Positions 12,331-26,600 of a stretch of 64,000 nt of DNA are shown piece after piece. Positions within the stretch are counted from its first letter, which is position 1, and every line of letters starts with the position of its first letter. This DNA comes from Synchiropus splendidus (Eukaryota; Chordata; Actinopteri; Syngnathiformes; Callionymidae). The notes beneath the pieces were generated by a model. It was given only the letters and a program-made list of their open reading frames with translations. It made no database searches and was not told the DNA's origin. A program made the position numbers and the translations under genes. The stretch lies in NCBI RefSeq assembly GCF_027744825.2, contig NC_071349.1:7159001-7223000 (forward strand). Reading direction: 5' to 3'.

Positions 12331-14577
12331 TCACCTTGTTAATCTACATTGTGAAAATTCAGTTAAATGAGGACCAATACTTATCTGTAATTCGAGACAC
12401 ATACATGTATATCTCTGAATTGTTTTACCCTCATAAGAAAAATGGCTACAGCTGTGCTAACTCTACATCATTTGATGAGGCCCTCAAGTTCGAAAAAAAA
12501 AGTATGGTAAAGTAGTAAAAAAAGTAATGGCTCCTCACATTGAATGGGGTTTGTAATGCAGCTAACAGGCTATCCAAGCATGAACTTATTGAGACATTCA
12601 AAATTGAACGCATTGTTTTGGCAAATTGGTAGTCAATTCAAATTGGCTCCATCACTGTCAGTCAAGTAGAAAGCCGCATTTTATGGTGGAGGCTGTACAA
12701 TGTACTCTGCTTTTGTGTTCAGCGTTGTCAAAATCCGACACATCGATGACCCCGCCCCTTGATCTGAGGCACCCCCTGTGCTGGGAGTGAATCCTGGCGA
12801 GAGCCCTGGTTTTTGTCTCAGATTTTGACCTTTTTCTTGGACATTCGTGATATTTTCAAATAAAACTTTACACCTGCAAATAAATCAAAGTGTCAGATTT
12901 GTGCCAAAAAGGTAGCCAATCACAGAGAATGCAGGTTCCTGACTGGTTGTTTGGTCTCCGACCATTGTAGCATGGAATATTCAGCCACTGCAGTTTAGTG
13001 TAGCTGGAGTATTTTAGGAGGGAAAGGTCTAATGCTACATGAATTAGCATTAGCAGCATAGTGTCTCAGCTAACCACTATTTTGTGGGGTTAATACTTCA
13101 AACACAAATCATCAGTGTGTGGCTCTGGTATGATGTTCTGTTGTTACTGCTCATTAGACATTTTGTCCAGTGAAGTACTTCACAATATTGATTCCCAACT
13201 CTGGTGAGGCTCAGATGCGCTTCAGTGCGACATCTTCCCCAGTAAACTACAACTAGCATTGTCGCGTCTGAGTGTAAAAAAGAAAACAGTTTAACACTTG
13301 CTCAGCTGTCCACATATAGTTACATTCACATACAGAAGGGAGCTTTGTTTCATTTCAATTTCTTTTTGAAATCTATCTGATGTGCACATGAAGTGTGTTA
13401 TTACATGCACAAAAACCCAAACTTCCATAACGCCATTGCATAGTGTAGTCATTACCAAACATTGGGCTAGTGATGCTAAGTTGACCTCCAAGACCAGTAG
13501 TTTTCAGCTGATCCAATTTAAGCAAGTACCTGTAATGACAAGCAAGAAAAGGAAAAAATAAACATCTTGGAAATAAAATAAATATTATTAGAAACTAAAT
13601 TAGCCATTTCAATCTAATATGTCTAACATTTCAATTGTAGTGAGATGAAATAATACCAGATTCAGTTTTCCCATATAGTGGCTTCACGCTCCTCAGTTGA
13701 CAACAATAAATATATTTCTATTGTTAAATAAGTCGGTGAAATCCAGGAGTCTGTTTCTGAATGACTTGATCTCTCTCTATTATTTGAGGCATTTTTATCA
13801 CCGGCAATTCCCGGTACGGGGTCATCGGGGGGGCGGAGCCTAGCCAGTCACAAGGGTCAGGAGGCAGGTGACAGTTCACTGCTGGACACTTGCAGACAGA
13901 CAAACTCGAGATATGCTCAACATTTTAATCTACAGCTAGTAAAATTCTCATCAGGTACTGCAACAGTTGAAGCTCTCGCAACAGTGAAAAATATCTTCAC
14001 CTCTTGTCACTACTCTCATCCGAACGTCTTTGTTTTAACTACTTCAACTCATTTCCTCTGTTCTTCGACTTCCTGTATTCAAGGTTTGTCCCTCACTTCA
14101 CCAAGCGTGTGTCTCGTCCTCCTCGAGTCTCCTGACTTTAGCAGTCCGTCTCTGTCTTTCTTCTTTCTGCCTGGATGATTTTGTTTACCTACTTGTCATT
14201 GCCAAAGTGCTCACTCTTTCCATTCAGCTGTGAGTCGTGCACGCGCGCCCACAGCGTATAAACAAAAACACTCGCTCACATTAGCCGAGCCTCAGCTGTC
14301 TGGCTACAAAGTAGGCCTTGAAAGGCAGCCAACCCTTTCGCTTCTTACCATCTTTACCCTGTGCACTTACTCCTTCCTCCCTCGCGCACACACTACCTCA
14401 TCACATTTTTTTCCTTGATGCACTATCATGGCTTCAGTGCAGTTCTCCCTGGTGGGGAAGGAAGAGCCGTATTTTAGACCTAAATGGAAAGCTGTGCACT
14501 TACAGTTTGGCTGTGGCCTTCATCTTGATGCCAAGAGACAAGAGAAGCACTCACTTAGCAAGGAGTGTGTTTGTGCC

Positions 14578-14597
14578 TTTGTGTGTGTGTGTGTGTA
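14578..14597. repeat. (TG)n microsatellite
   Basis: About nine TG units. Confidence 0.9.
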
Positions 14598-15839
14598 TCC
14601 AGGAAAATTCTCAGACTTATAAATGTTGTTGTAATGCTATGAGGGAACATCCCCGGTGTAGAGTGAACAATAAAGGATCATTCCACAAGTGTTCAATAAG
14701 TGAGTGCCACACACGAGACTCCAAATCAACATACACACTTCAACACTGCGTCTTCGACCTGTGCAAACAAGCTATTTGCTTAACACTCAGGTATCTACCG
14801 CCTCCTCTTTTGAATTCCTGAATGGCTGTGTTGAGATCAGCCAGTCACGGTTGTGTTACGCCTCCCTGTTGCTTTGAATTATCTTGTTTGTTTACAACTC
14901 TCCAGACTGTGTCAGAAAGGTGCCTGCAGGGGGCGCTTGTTGAAACGTGTAAATTGTGTGTCCACTCCAGTCGTGACCTCATTGTTACTAAGTGGTGGTC
15001 CACTTTTCGAGGTCTTCATGCATGTGGAACTTGACCATTAGAGGTCACCTGTTTTGCCGTGTTCCTCATGTGAGATCATTTACGGAGGCATTTCTTTAAC
15101 TGACTAGCTGCACCCGCTGCTTTCTTTAAGGCCCAAGGCGACGAGCTCTATACGACAAGATCTATAGAAGGTGAAAGTAAACATGGCCGCTTCCATGCCC
15201 TTATCTCGCCATCTCTCGCTTCCTCCTCTGCCTTGTTTCCTTTTTTTAAGAACACTCCACACACGTTTTCAATGCAATCTTCCTTTCTATTATGTCTTTC
15301 CCGGTGAGACCATGAAGGCAACAACAAGGAAAGAGTGCAAGGGTCAGTGGTGTGTGTTTGTATATTGACCTCACATCATAACAGTAGAGCCAAGGCTGGT
15401 TGGACTTCCAGTGTTGCTGTCCTTCACTTGCGTGTCATGTATATGAATGCATGTGTCAAAGCTGCAGCAGTTTAAGAAGCCGGTAGCAACCAGTTTATGT
15501 TTCGGGTCAAAATGTTGAACAAAGAAGCGAGTCAAGTGAGGTACTGTGGGCTTTTACGCTCTGTTGTTCGCCGTGGAGGTCAGTGTGAGGCCAAAGTCTA
15601 GGATCTGTTGTTACTGTCTCATAATTGGCAGAAGTTCTACTTTGTCTTCTGATGTAAGTCAAGGGTTAATGTTAAGGTGAGTGTTTGGATTTCTGGGTCC
15701 AGTCTTACTTACTTACTGTCAACTCATGGAAGTGAACTGGCAGTGTGGCACAACATAAGTCTGGACGTGTGAACCTTTGACAAAACGATTTCAACGGAAT
15801 AACTGTGAGCAAGTTAGCAGTGTGGTGTACAACCATGTT

Positions 15840-16075
15840 TTTTGGGGTCCATCCAACCTACTTGGGGTGAGAGGCAAGGTCTACCCTGCATAGTTCAGCA
15901 GTCCAAAATAGGTCACAAGAAGATACACCTCCAGAGAATATAATTGTCAATTAACCTTGGACTATGGGAGGAAATCTGAGTATCTAGTGGATGCACTTAC
16001 AAGCAATGGGAGGACATGTAACCCTAACACAAGAACAAACTAGCCTCCAGCTGGACTCACAACCTGTGATCTGTT
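15840..16075 (-). repeat. Interspersed repeat family T, minus-strand copy
   Basis: Read on the minus strand it shows CCTCCCATTGCTTG, TTTCCTCCCATAGTCCAAGG, TTAATTGACAATTATA, then a Cys/Thr-rich tail ending CTCTCACCCCAAGT. This order matches a very common teleost repeat (TTTCCTCCCACAGTCCAAA...TTAATTGGTGACTC...CCTCTCGCCC). About 235 bases of it remain, heavily mutated. Confidence 0.65.
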
Positions 16076-16749
16076 ATAATGTATGAATATCTTCTAACTG
16101 CTTCTCAGAAACGGATTTCCTTCCAAAACAAAGGAAAAGACAAATGCTTTTGTTCTGGTGTTGCCTTCAATCGCACCTTTATTAAATCAGGTGGAATTGC
16201 TCCTCCTCCGACTGGAAAACAGGTTTTTGGGAAGATTGAAAATGAACGTCAGGACGGTGCGCCTCATCCCTCGCTCCTATTGTTCTTCATTCTCCTGCTT
16301 CTCTCCCGCCTTGGCGCTCTCCTGTGCCTCCGCAGGGATTTGACTCTAACTGGCCTTGGCGCCCATAATGAAACCAAATCTATTTAAAGCCAAAAGCGAT
16401 GCAAGTTTTAATTTCCTATTCCAGACTTAACCTTTTTGGCTGCGCTGCATTTTCACATCCACTTAATAACTTTTTACCCTCCACTCCCTCCTTCCTCCAC
16501 CCATCACTCTCGCTCACTGTCGCCTCCTGTTCTCCCCCCCCCAGCCCCACTGCTCTCTGTGGCTACCTGGCTTCTTCTTCAAGGGCAATATCTGTCAAAT
16601 GATTCCCCTGTGAAATTAAGACTGAAGAAGAGGAGGGAGCGGGGTGGTCTGTAAGAAATAACAGGAGGGCTGGTGTCAGTGAGACAGAGAGGGGCTTCTT
16701 CTAGCACACTGGCTGCGTCCACACGACTGTGTTTGCCTTCAGTACCCAA

Positions 16750-16920
<171 letters not shown>

Positions 16921-17139
16921 AACATCTACCAATATTAGGATGTTAGTTAATGTTTTGATGATTATGCTCACACTATTTTCACAAAATCATACGCATAATT
17001 TTCATGACTTTTTTCACAATATAATCACTGTTTTACACTGTATAACATTTAACATGCACGTCACCTCCAGTATACTTGCTTGCCTCCAAAAGATAATTAG
17101 TTTTTCTTATTTATCATTATTGTTCAATGAAAACACTTT

Positions 17140-18839
17140 TTAATAAAGCAAGTCTTCATCCTATCCTTAAAACTTATATATATGAATTTTATTTAGCAAT
17201 TTATTTATTACTTTTAATTTATTTGTTTTTCAATCGCTATTTGGCCCAATTTCCTTTATTTATTTTCTCAAATTAAAGTTAAAAGAATTATTGTAATTTG
17301 TGCATATTTAATGCTGCCTTTCCGAGCATTAAAATTAAATATTGCATTGTTTACATGGCATTTCAACCTGTTCACTTCAAGTGTTTTTTAATGTGTAAAA
17401 TTCAATGATAAGGCGTGAAAATGCACCGTTTTATTTTCTGTCAGTTGTGTTTGCAGTTGGCAGTAAGAACGAAACCAATGCTGCTACATGTCAGTGCTTA
17501 TAGGTCTTAATGTATCAAACCAGAGTGGAGCATATCGGGAGCGAAAGACACAAAACACTGAAGATGATCCTCTTAAACCGACTGCAGAACTGATCATCAG
17601 TCCGTCGGTAAAACTTTCTCTCAACAACGCTCCTCACGCTTGAAGCTTGCACAGCGCCATCTCCTGCCCGGTCTTGTTACTGCACCACCACCGGACAATG
17701 AAGTCGCGCGGTCACCGAGTAAACAGACTCCCGCTGCTTTAACCCTTTTCTTCCTGCATCGCCATTGTATATATATATATACACACACACACACTTCGTT
17801 TAGTTATTAAAGGTCGTGATTGTGAAGCCAGTTGCCTGGCAGCGCACCTCAAGAGCTTCAATTTACGGCCTCATTCCATAAATGTCTAAAATGAAATTAA
17901 CTTTTTACAAGGTGCCATCTAGTCCTTTTAAGTGGTGAAATTGGAGCCGAAGCTCCTTTTACACACAAACACAGGCTCATCATGAGAAGCCATTATGAGG
18001 CCTGTGATGGGAGCCGGGCTGCACATATTCAAAGTGGCAGGAAGGCAATATCCCCGCAGTGTCTCTCACCCTCGCCGATCTGTCATATATTTTAAGACAG
18101 CTGCTCCACTATTTATAATTAACAGCAATTTAGTCTCGCCCAAAGTGAAGAATGCTAACATCAGTGGCCTGCACTGTTCAAACATGAACCCAGGAGTCAA
18201 CAGAGCCACCACCAGGAGCCTGTCCACTGTCAGTGAGATTGTTTTTATTTTTATTTTTTTGATACATTTATCCATTTCTGTTGGTTGCTGTTGTAGCTGC
18301 GGTGACATGTCATGTGTGTAGATTTGACATGTGGACATTGCCGTCCACAAATGTTTTGCTTGACTAGAGGCTTGGCTTGCTTCAGGACCAAATGTGGCCC
18401 TTTCATCACAGCAGTCTAGTCCAGTGTTTTCTAACCCCATCTTTGTTATAAAATTGAAAGCTTCTCTCTGTTTATTGTTTTACAATCATTTGTTTCACAA
18501 ACTTCTATTCCAAATAGTTTTTTTATTTGTTGTAATTTGTATCAACAGAATCATAAATTATAATGCAACATATTTTTTGATTTTTTTCTTTATATTGAGA
18601 TCATCAAATTCTGTTATTTAAATGTTATATTTTAAGAAAAACACCACTATAATCCCATCGTGCATTGCAACAGTGGTATCACAGAGCAACAGTCCAGTCT
18701 GATGCTGCCCCTTTCTTGAGTGACAAGAAACGACGATGTCTCTGGTAGCGGTGCCCTTTTATGGATCCTTTCATCAGCACAGTGTAATAAAAAATGGATA
18801 TTGGCCTGTAAACACACATGATGTAAAAATAATCTGTCT
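17140..18839. other. Intronic block with no gene recognised
   Basis: AT-rich to about 17400, then balanced sequence; 17820-18230 is high-complexity and might be partly conserved. A compound (TA)n(CA)n lies at 17768-17794. Confidence 0.4.
17768..17794. repeat. Compound (TA)n(CA)n microsatellite
   Basis: About seven TA units run directly into about seven CA units. Confidence 0.95.
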
Positions 18840-19090
18840 TGATTCCCAAGCCTCACAGTCGTAAATCACTCTGTCCCCGTCCTCCGCGCGGCATATCAGT
18901 GTGGCAAATGGCTCAATCTTATAATAGCAATGTAGCACATAGCAATATTATCTGCTGGGAAGTATTGTAGTGCAGCTTTGCCCTGGAGCGCTATCCAGAT
19001 TATACTGGCCCAGCGACAGTCTTATAATAAGACTCGCCCATTAAATCATATCAGCAGCGCTTTTTACACCCTGACACCTCAGCCACGACA
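18840..19090. promoter_or_regulatory. Candidate conserved non-coding element
   Basis: High-complexity stretch with repeated ATAATAG/CTTATAATA words, CCATTAAATCATATCAGC and TTATCTGC. It has no microsatellite content until the (TG)n at 19117. Regulatory role inferred from texture only. Confidence 0.25.
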
Positions 19091-19116
19091 CTATGAAACT
19101 GTCTATCACACGGAAA

Positions 19117-19138
19117 TGTGTGTGTGTGTGTGTGTGTG
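19117..19138. repeat. (TG)n microsatellite
   Basis: About eleven TG units. Confidence 0.95.
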
Positions 19139-20508
19139 GGAGGAAGTGATGGTGAGCGCGAGATGGAAAGTGTCTGGGTGTGTGTTTTACAAAAAGTTGC
19201 TGGTGTTTGAGCTGCTCGCCGCGTCTGACAGCGTTTCATCTTCTGCTTTTATTAGATCGGCTGCGTGCTGCCGCCACCTCTTTTGCTCTGAGCTCATATC
19301 ACATGTGCTGTCACGAATACACACGGTTACCGCCAGACACACTCCAGATGGCCTGCTGATCTCTGTGCCGTCAGCGAGAAGGACACGTGGATGGACGAAC
19401 AAGTGTTTGTGAATAAGACAATACTGAATTAGGAATACCCACACTGTGGAGGAGGAGTCTCAGCTGAGATGGAGTAGAGTGTGTTTTCAATGTAGCATTG
19501 TAGTGACTACACTTGAAGTAACACCAGTCCATTAGCTAGACATCTCTACATAAGGTCCAATATGGTCCTCTAGAGCGTAACAGTGATGCCATGTCTTATG
19601 AAATGTGTTTAGAAAATTAGAAATTTCATCTTCATCTGAAAGAGCGCAGATAAATTGCTTTGCTTATGAGGCGTCACGTCAGTTAGACAACACACCCTGT
19701 ATTCATAAAGAACCTGAAAAGGTACCTTCCACCATTAAGGCCCATTGACTTCTTCAGTTTTGCTGGGGAGTCACAGCAGAATCCTGAGCAACTTGGCTTG
19801 ATATCAAGATGTGTATTTTGTCCTCCCTCTGCCAGGAACCCTCCTCCTGCTCTTCTTTGCAGAACATACACTATTAAGTACCCGCTCTGAGTCTCACCCT
19901 GATGCCTAAGGTCCTCACCCTTTTCCCAAAGGAGAATGTAGATTCCTGAATGGAAGATAGCTGGCCCCTGAAATCCAGTTGGCTCAGCTTGTTCCTCACC
20001 TTCAAGTGCCCAGATGACTCTCATCCTATCCACTCAGACTGTTATTTGGTGGACTTGACATGATGGAGCCAACTGGCCAGTGCCATCAAGACAGGTCCCA
20101 GGATTCTGACTTCCAACCTTCTACAGAAACCAAATGCCAAATGATGTTCCTCATTGGAAGCAAGCTGAACTGAGGTCAGCTCAGCAATTTCTGCCGGGCT
20201 GGACTCAACCATTACCCATGTATAGTGGCTTTAGCCAACGTACAGAAGGCCTTCTGGGATGTTGAATCCAACATGCAGCATTTTTGCTTTAATAAGCTCC
20301 CATTTTAAAACCTTTGGAATTATGGTACTCCTTTGATGCAACATATTTTTTACTCTTGAGGTGTAAAATACAAGTAACATCCGACTTACGACCGGGATCA
20401 GTCATAGCCGACGTGAGGCTTATAGGTCCTACTGTAGTGGTAGATCGCTGTGTGAGAGTGAGATGCTGGGATACTGTTTAACTCGCATCCCAGAGTTAAA
20501 AGTTCATG
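19139..20508. other. Intronic block with no gene recognised
   Basis: Mixed sequence. Around 20360-20410 the words CATCCGACTTACGACC resemble a common vertebrate repeat fragment. A weak reverse-transcriptase-like string near 20220-20270 is listed among the rejected items. Confidence 0.4.
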
Positions 20509-20798
20509 ACAACAACAAACTCGGAAACAAACTGTGGTGACTGTGGAAGAAGTATTGACAACGTGCCTCTTGCACAAAACATGAAAGCGTTGTACAGGGT
20601 GGAGGTCAGTTACAGGCTTCTTTGTTTGTCATGAGCTCCAGTAACAGCAACACTGCCCACGCGGTTTCGGGTGGTACTGCTCCATATGGTCCGTATCAGT
20701 AAGCTTTGTGGAACCATGGAGAAATACAGACCAAACGAACTCAGAGCACGGTCAGAAGGTTCCGTTCAGATGCGGATCCACACGTAACGTTGAGCATA
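20509..20798 (+). repeat. Dispersed repeat family Y, copy 1
   Basis: It shares an ordered series of blocks with 55045-55372: ACAAACTC.G, GAAGTAT.GA, CCTCTT.CACAAAA, CAGCAACACTGCCC, GTGGTACTGCTC, AAG.T.TGTGGAA, CAAACGAACTCAGAGCAC against GAAATGAACACAAAGCAC, and GTAAC.TT.AGCAT at the end. Same strand, roughly 34 kb apart. No coding potential; transposon class unknown. Confidence 0.7.
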
Positions 20799-21772
20799 AA
20801 TCGTCTTTAATACGTTATCTCGCACAATAAGCCATAATTCTGCGTCACTCTGGGACGCACACTATTGCTACTTCTTCAGAGTGATCGGTAGCTCTGGCTC
20901 TAGACGCCCCCTGCCTCCAAGGGTAGCAATTAAAACATACATGAGCTGAAAGTCACTGCACTTGAACCAGCTCCTCGAAAGGTTTGATCTTCAGTGATGG
21001 TGCTTTTTTCAAGGTCTTGCACTTGACTTGTCACCACTTGTTTAAGGTGAACACCACAAAGACTATCAGGCACGATCCACTGGGGTGTAATCCAGTGTTA
21101 AGTGTGTCATGTGTCTCAGCGACTCCTACTAATCAAAAGAAGAATCCTAAACACAAAACAACCCACTGATGGTATTTTTGTTATAATTATGATGCTTTGA
21201 CAGTTGATTTGAGCCGTCTGAGGCGAGAACATGACATGTCATTAAGTTGAACTCTTCTGTCAGCAGCGCAGCGTAAGGTGCCAAAAACGTTGTCTAGCTC
21301 CGGCAATTTGTCGAACGAGACGCCGCTGAAATATCGCATTAGCTTTTCTTTTTCAGCCTCATTATCAGGATGAGTCCAGGCACAGGTTCTCCTGAGATGT
21401 TTCTGGTTTTGTCTTGTAGAATTTCATCACCGCATCTCTCCAAGCACAGTTGTCATCTTCCATTTGTCGTTTTTGATAGACGCCGTGGCAGAGAATCAAG
21501 ACGTCGCAGAGACACTCAAATTCCTTTGGACAGGGCAGACTGGTGTGTTTTTGTTCGTCACACTTTATTCTCCGGCTTCTGAGGGGAGAGGTTTCTATCG
21601 GGCTGCCATATTTGACATGGGTGTCTGGTTTGCCGACGGTGCAGCAGTGAAGATAATTCAGAAGTTGTGTGTTTGTGCCTTTTCTTCTGACAGCTGTGTG
21701 ATTTTACTACGCTGTTGTCACATTTTGGATTTGCCTCTGTTGTCACTTCTCCTGACACTTTTCCTCATCTTG

Positions 21773-21797
21773 TTTTTTTTTTTTTTTTTTTTTTTTT
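21773..21797. repeat. T25 homopolymer
   Basis: Twenty-five T residues. It could be the poly-A tail of a minus-strand retro-insertion lying to its right, but no flanking duplication was seen. Confidence 0.9.
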
Positions 21798-22520
21798 AAC
21801 AATCTCAGCTCCTAGAACCGCACTGACGGAAATACACTTTTGACAGATGGGTGGTTTACCAAAAGTGAATATTGCTGTTTTGTGTGTAATATTATTTTCT
21901 TTCCACTTACGTTTAATTGATTATTTTTTTATATCATCAAGTCATTGTCATAAACCTTTGTTTAGACATCCTGCACAATGAACAAAAAAAATTCCACAAA
22001 ACATCAGTTAATACGTAAAATAGAATCAGCATGCCATTTTTTTCTTGGAGACTGTATATGCAGTTGTATCTTCTCACCAGTCCTGGCTTCAGTATCAGAA
22101 GGGTGAGTGAATGACAAAAAAGCACTGTATAATTTGAGGTTAGCTATGCAAAGTTGGAATAATTGTCAAGTTACTACAAAGATGCAAAGATGTTAGTTAA
22201 GTCTACGATTCTTTGCTATGCTAAAGACGCGTGATGAAGATAACTGTAGTGTGTTTCCTTCAGCAGGCGGCCATCTTTAGTAGAACTCTTTCCATCCCGA
22301 GCAGCGGAGTGTAAACAATGAGTAGTGCACCTGTAGTATTGTGTATATTTGACTTCTTTTTTCTTTCATTCACCAAATAGGTCAAATGCATAGCATTGTA
22401 CACATACACTGGATATAGAAATATTTCAATAAGGTAATTTAAAAATGCGAACTGCAATGCCGGCCGTGCTAACAGTGGCTATCGCTAGCCTGGTTGATGC
22501 CTGTAACACTGTTTATACAC

Positions 22521-22590
22521 TGTCTTCCTTTGTTATCTAGAATGTATTGAACTCTGCTGTGACGTCATTCTGACCTCCGACTTCGGTGCA
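22521..22590 (-). repeat. Dispersed repeat family Z, minus-strand copy
   Basis: Its complement reads AAGTCGGAGGTCAGAATGACG, then TCACAGCAGAGTTCAATACA, TTCTAG. This aligns with 32430-32500, which reads AAGTCGGAGCTTGGAATGACG, then TCACAGCCGAGTTCAGTCTG, TTCTAG. Both contain the TGACGTCA core. Confidence 0.7.
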
Positions 22591-23657
22591 AACATAGTCC
22601 ACTTAGAAACCATGGGTGTGAGAATAGGATGTGTTTGGAGGAGATACTAAAAACAATGTTGCTCCTAGTCCAATGTTGCTGAACTCCGCCAGTAATGTGC
22701 CTATATAAAATACAGCATACAATTAAATGAGGAAAACAACTTCCGCTAGTATAGAACTATACAGACCCCTGGTAAAATGTGTGTCACGTAAAAGGTATTT
22801 GCAAACCAGCGTCCTTGTCATATTGACTCCATGGACGTAGGCTGAATTATTTCTGTGACTTGCATTGTAAAAAGTCCGGTCCATGTTTTTAGCAGCAGTC
22901 ACATAACCAGACGTCATAGAAATGAATGAGGAAGTATTTAGAACGTCTGTATGTCCATACAATGAACAAAAACAATAGTAATAACACCATTAATGAGAAG
23001 AAATTCATGAATATTTTTGTGCCCTCTCTGTGTCTAAAAAGCCATAAGCCTTCTCTCTCAAAACCAACAAGTCTAAGTTCATCTTTTATATTTTGCTGTT
23101 GTGCTTTTCTCAAATGTTATGAAGCAATCCTCACACCAATTAGCGCAACTTGAATTACCTGTGCTTGTGGAGGATTATAAAGTCATATCCCAGACCATCA
23201 TTTGCCGACACATTCCCCAGATCCAGCCGCCAATGTTCGGCGCAGTAGGATTTAATTGAAAAGCATAATTGCATTGTTATTGATGGTTGTATCAATGCTA
23301 ATAAGACGGCTGTCATCTGCACTTGTGTTGCAGAAACACAGTTACAAATGGAGCTTCAGCAAGAGTGTGTCAAAGATCACATTTTAATGATGCGTGATTG
23401 TTTGCTAGAGACGTTCAAAGGATTATGTCGGTGGCTTTTATGAGCAAGAAAATGGACAGATTCCGACAATCGACACGCTGCGGATACACAACACACACAG
23501 GAATGGGGCTGACGTCCACTCAAATACAGACACCATCAAATAATAGACAGGCGGAGAGGCAGATATTTGTGCTGACACTGGAACATGCTGCACATACAAA
23601 ACAATATGGTATACACATGTAGAAGAAACTAGCTGACAGGCAGACACACTCTTGCCC
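22591..23657. other. Intronic block with no gene recognised
   Basis: Mixed, moderately AT-rich sequence. I see no repeat family or exon. Confidence 0.4.
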
Positions 23658-23684
23658 TCACACACACACACACACACACACACA
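23658..23684. repeat. (CA)n microsatellite
   Basis: About thirteen CA units. Confidence 0.95.
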
Positions 23685-26600
23685 GACTCCCGAGGCCTCT
23701 CCACGTCTCCGCTAATCCAAGCCGTCAGTCAGTGCTTCGGGGCCTGGATGCTGCTTTTGATTGTAATTGCAAATACCGGAGGCGGTCAGGGGAGAGTGGA
23801 GGATGTCAATAGACAGGTGGAGGAGGTGGAGATGCTTCCTCCTGCCTTCCCACCAGCCAATGTGCCGCACGCTGAGTGACTTTGTGTCAGCACTTCGTCT
23901 TGTGCATAGCTAATGACGGGTCCGGGGAGGGACTGGCCCCAGTCTGCTCCAGTTCGATCGCTCCTTCACTCTCCCGCTCGCAAGACTGTGCTTGAGGTGG
24001 TGCGCGCCTGTCTCTCTGCCCGTCTGTCTGTTTGTTAGGAAATCTCCAGCTCTGCCCTCTTAACTTTCTGCAGCCGTCTGTCTTGTAATTTAGGTTGGAG
24101 GCCAGAATAACTAACAAAGAAGAAGCCGAGGGAGGAGGAGAGGCCATGGACGCCCAGTCAGAAATTAGAGAAAAACAAAAGTGGAATTGAAAGGAGCAAA
24201 CAGCATCTCCAATTAAGAAGTTTTTGTTTTGTTACTTTGGTCATGGGCAGTCAGTCACACTGGCTTTTGTTGAGCCTGTGATGAATTGCGCCCCTCCACA
24301 CCTCCTCCTCCGTCTTTGTTGTGGTGCAGGCCCGACCGCTGCAATATCTTACACTGCGCATTCTCCACGCCTGTTTACCTTTCAGCCTTCTTTTTGAACT
24401 GGTGCTCTCTTTGATGGTGAGCCCTCACAACTACGTGAAGTTTGTTTGAACAATTCGCAACCAGTTATCGGTGACGGAACCTTTCACTGAGTGAGCATCG
24501 TCCAGTCAGGGAACGTGGTCCGTGGACCGTGGAATTATGGGTTGCTGCTGTGTCTTCAGACATGAACTGCACTGAATTTCAACGTATTAGCCATCCAGAA
24601 GAACCTCAGTGTAGAGCTGCTGCCTGTCAACATTATCGGTTAAAGACTTTGGTGGACTGGATTGTGAACAATGTGATTTTATCTATATAAGTTGTGGAGT
24701 TTTTTTTTTTCCTTGAGTGGAACAATAGGATCCACTTGAAACTGTACAGCAAAGCGCCAAGACTTTTTTCGCATTGGTGCTTTAGAAATGAGAGTTGACT
24801 TACGTGCTGCCGTCTCACCCCTAGCTGCTTCCTTTTAACCTTTTTTCGCACAACAGCTCGGTGCATCTATCTTTCCCTTGCCACTTCTATCAAGGAGAAG
24901 TGGGGCGACCGCTGGCCCCAAACACCGCGCAGACACCGGCGGGTAACATTGAACTGTGCTAAAGAAGTGTAAACACTGAGACAAAAGGGAGGAGGACGCA
25001 GCTGGGGAAACAAAGACACAGAGCTTCAGTTGGAGACCAACCTTTCTACAGTTCCTCTGATGTTTCTTTACACGCTGAAACACACACACCTTCACCGCTG
25101 TCAACCCTGCTTTTTTTTTTCTCGGTTCAGCCCTTTATTTCTCTTGTTCAGTGAAGCATCCGAGGAGAAGGAAGATACAGCACTTCAAAAGGAAATGTTG
25201 TTCTACAGAAACGGTCACTCCCCTCTCAACTGGAAACAGAGAGCACCATGCTACTGTTCTTCAAAGTTGCTGAGGAAACTTCTCATGAGGCTACTTTGAT
25301 TTGGCACAGCCGGGGGACAACAGGGGTTTGCCCTTCGTCTCATCCTGCTCTTTTGTCGACTCGAAACAGTGCAGAGGCTTACGGCATTGTGCTTAGCACA
25401 GATTCAAACCTGGTTTGAACTCGACAATCGACAAACGTTCAGAAATGTAGATTAAAAATAGCACTGATAAGCAATGGTTTCCTCCTGAGTTTGGAGTATA
25501 AATGACCTCTGTTGCCCATCCAACACAAAGAGTGGGTCATTTGATATCAATTGAAGATATTTCCTCTTATTTCAATTACTTCTACAGTAATTGCTGACAG
25601 TAGGTTCTAAAGGAATGAGCTGTGTGGTCGATATAATCGTGGTAGACCCAAAATTTTTTTCAATTTTTAGCCTGGGAGTGGCCCCGACTCCAAAGTGAGA
25701 TGTTTAGAAAACAATGTATAAGTGAATTCCAATAAATGCCGTTCAGGCTTTACCTCGGAAGCACCTTTATCAGAGGGCCAAACCGCCAGTTCACTCACTG
25801 CTGTTATAACATCACAACGCTGCCATTATTACCACATCTGATTTTGACTATATGACCATTTGTTGAGAAAGACAAACCAATCCTACAAACAGATGCCTGG
25901 TGAGACCTTTCAGTCCTGCAGGTGCCTAAGAGCACGCCAGACATTTTGGGGATGACTTGTGGTCTTTTCTAAAGGAGCCTGTTCTGTAGATCTCCAACAG
26001 GCTCACATTGGCATAAAGTGGAAGTACAAATCGAATTAAATAACAACATCAGATGAAGCTAAACCACAAGGCCCCTCACTCTGCCAGCCTCACCAAGACT
26101 TTGCCCCCTTACCCCCTGTCAATCGAGTTTGAGACCCTTGTGCTGTATCCTATATACCAAGTGACATGACCGTATTTTAAGGGAAACCACTTTCTTTTTT
26201 CACGCAACTCATTACCATCTGTATCACTCTGGTACACAACAGTCGACAATTGATGCCTTAGGAGACTGAATGTGTAGATTGAATACAGAGCTATGTATAC
26301 TAGAAGAGCAGAGGGTGTCTGACCTAAGGTGATCCGTCCACCATTATTAACCAGTTTTATGCTTCAAGATTCAGAGGTCATTTGTTTGGTGATGCTCTTT
26401 GACCAACGGTACAAGAACCAGATGGATGACAGTACCTCCCCTCCGGTTCAGAAACATGATAAGATCACTCAGCCAAAGTGGGCAGGGAAGTGGAAATCCC
26501 TGATTCAGCCCAGAAAAGTGCTTGAAAATAACGACCGACTTTTTCCACTGCTCTTGTGACAACATCATCGAGAGTGTTCTTGAACCTTTAATTCTCTTGA

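Larger units (their letters stand above)
11427..15839. other. Intronic block with no gene recognised
   Basis: It holds a (CCCT)n tract at 11616-11685, a possible conserved block at 11990-12330 and a short (GT)n at 14578-14597. No other repeat family or exon is recognised. Confidence 0.45.

Noticed and set aside
20200..20300. Reverse-transcriptase-like string VALANVQKAFWDVES
   Set aside because: It faintly resembles the VDxxKAFDSV motif but has stops around it and no other polymerase motif was found.
21773..21797. Poly-T as the tail of a processed pseudogene
   Set aside because: No target duplication and no recognisable mRNA-like sequence next to it.
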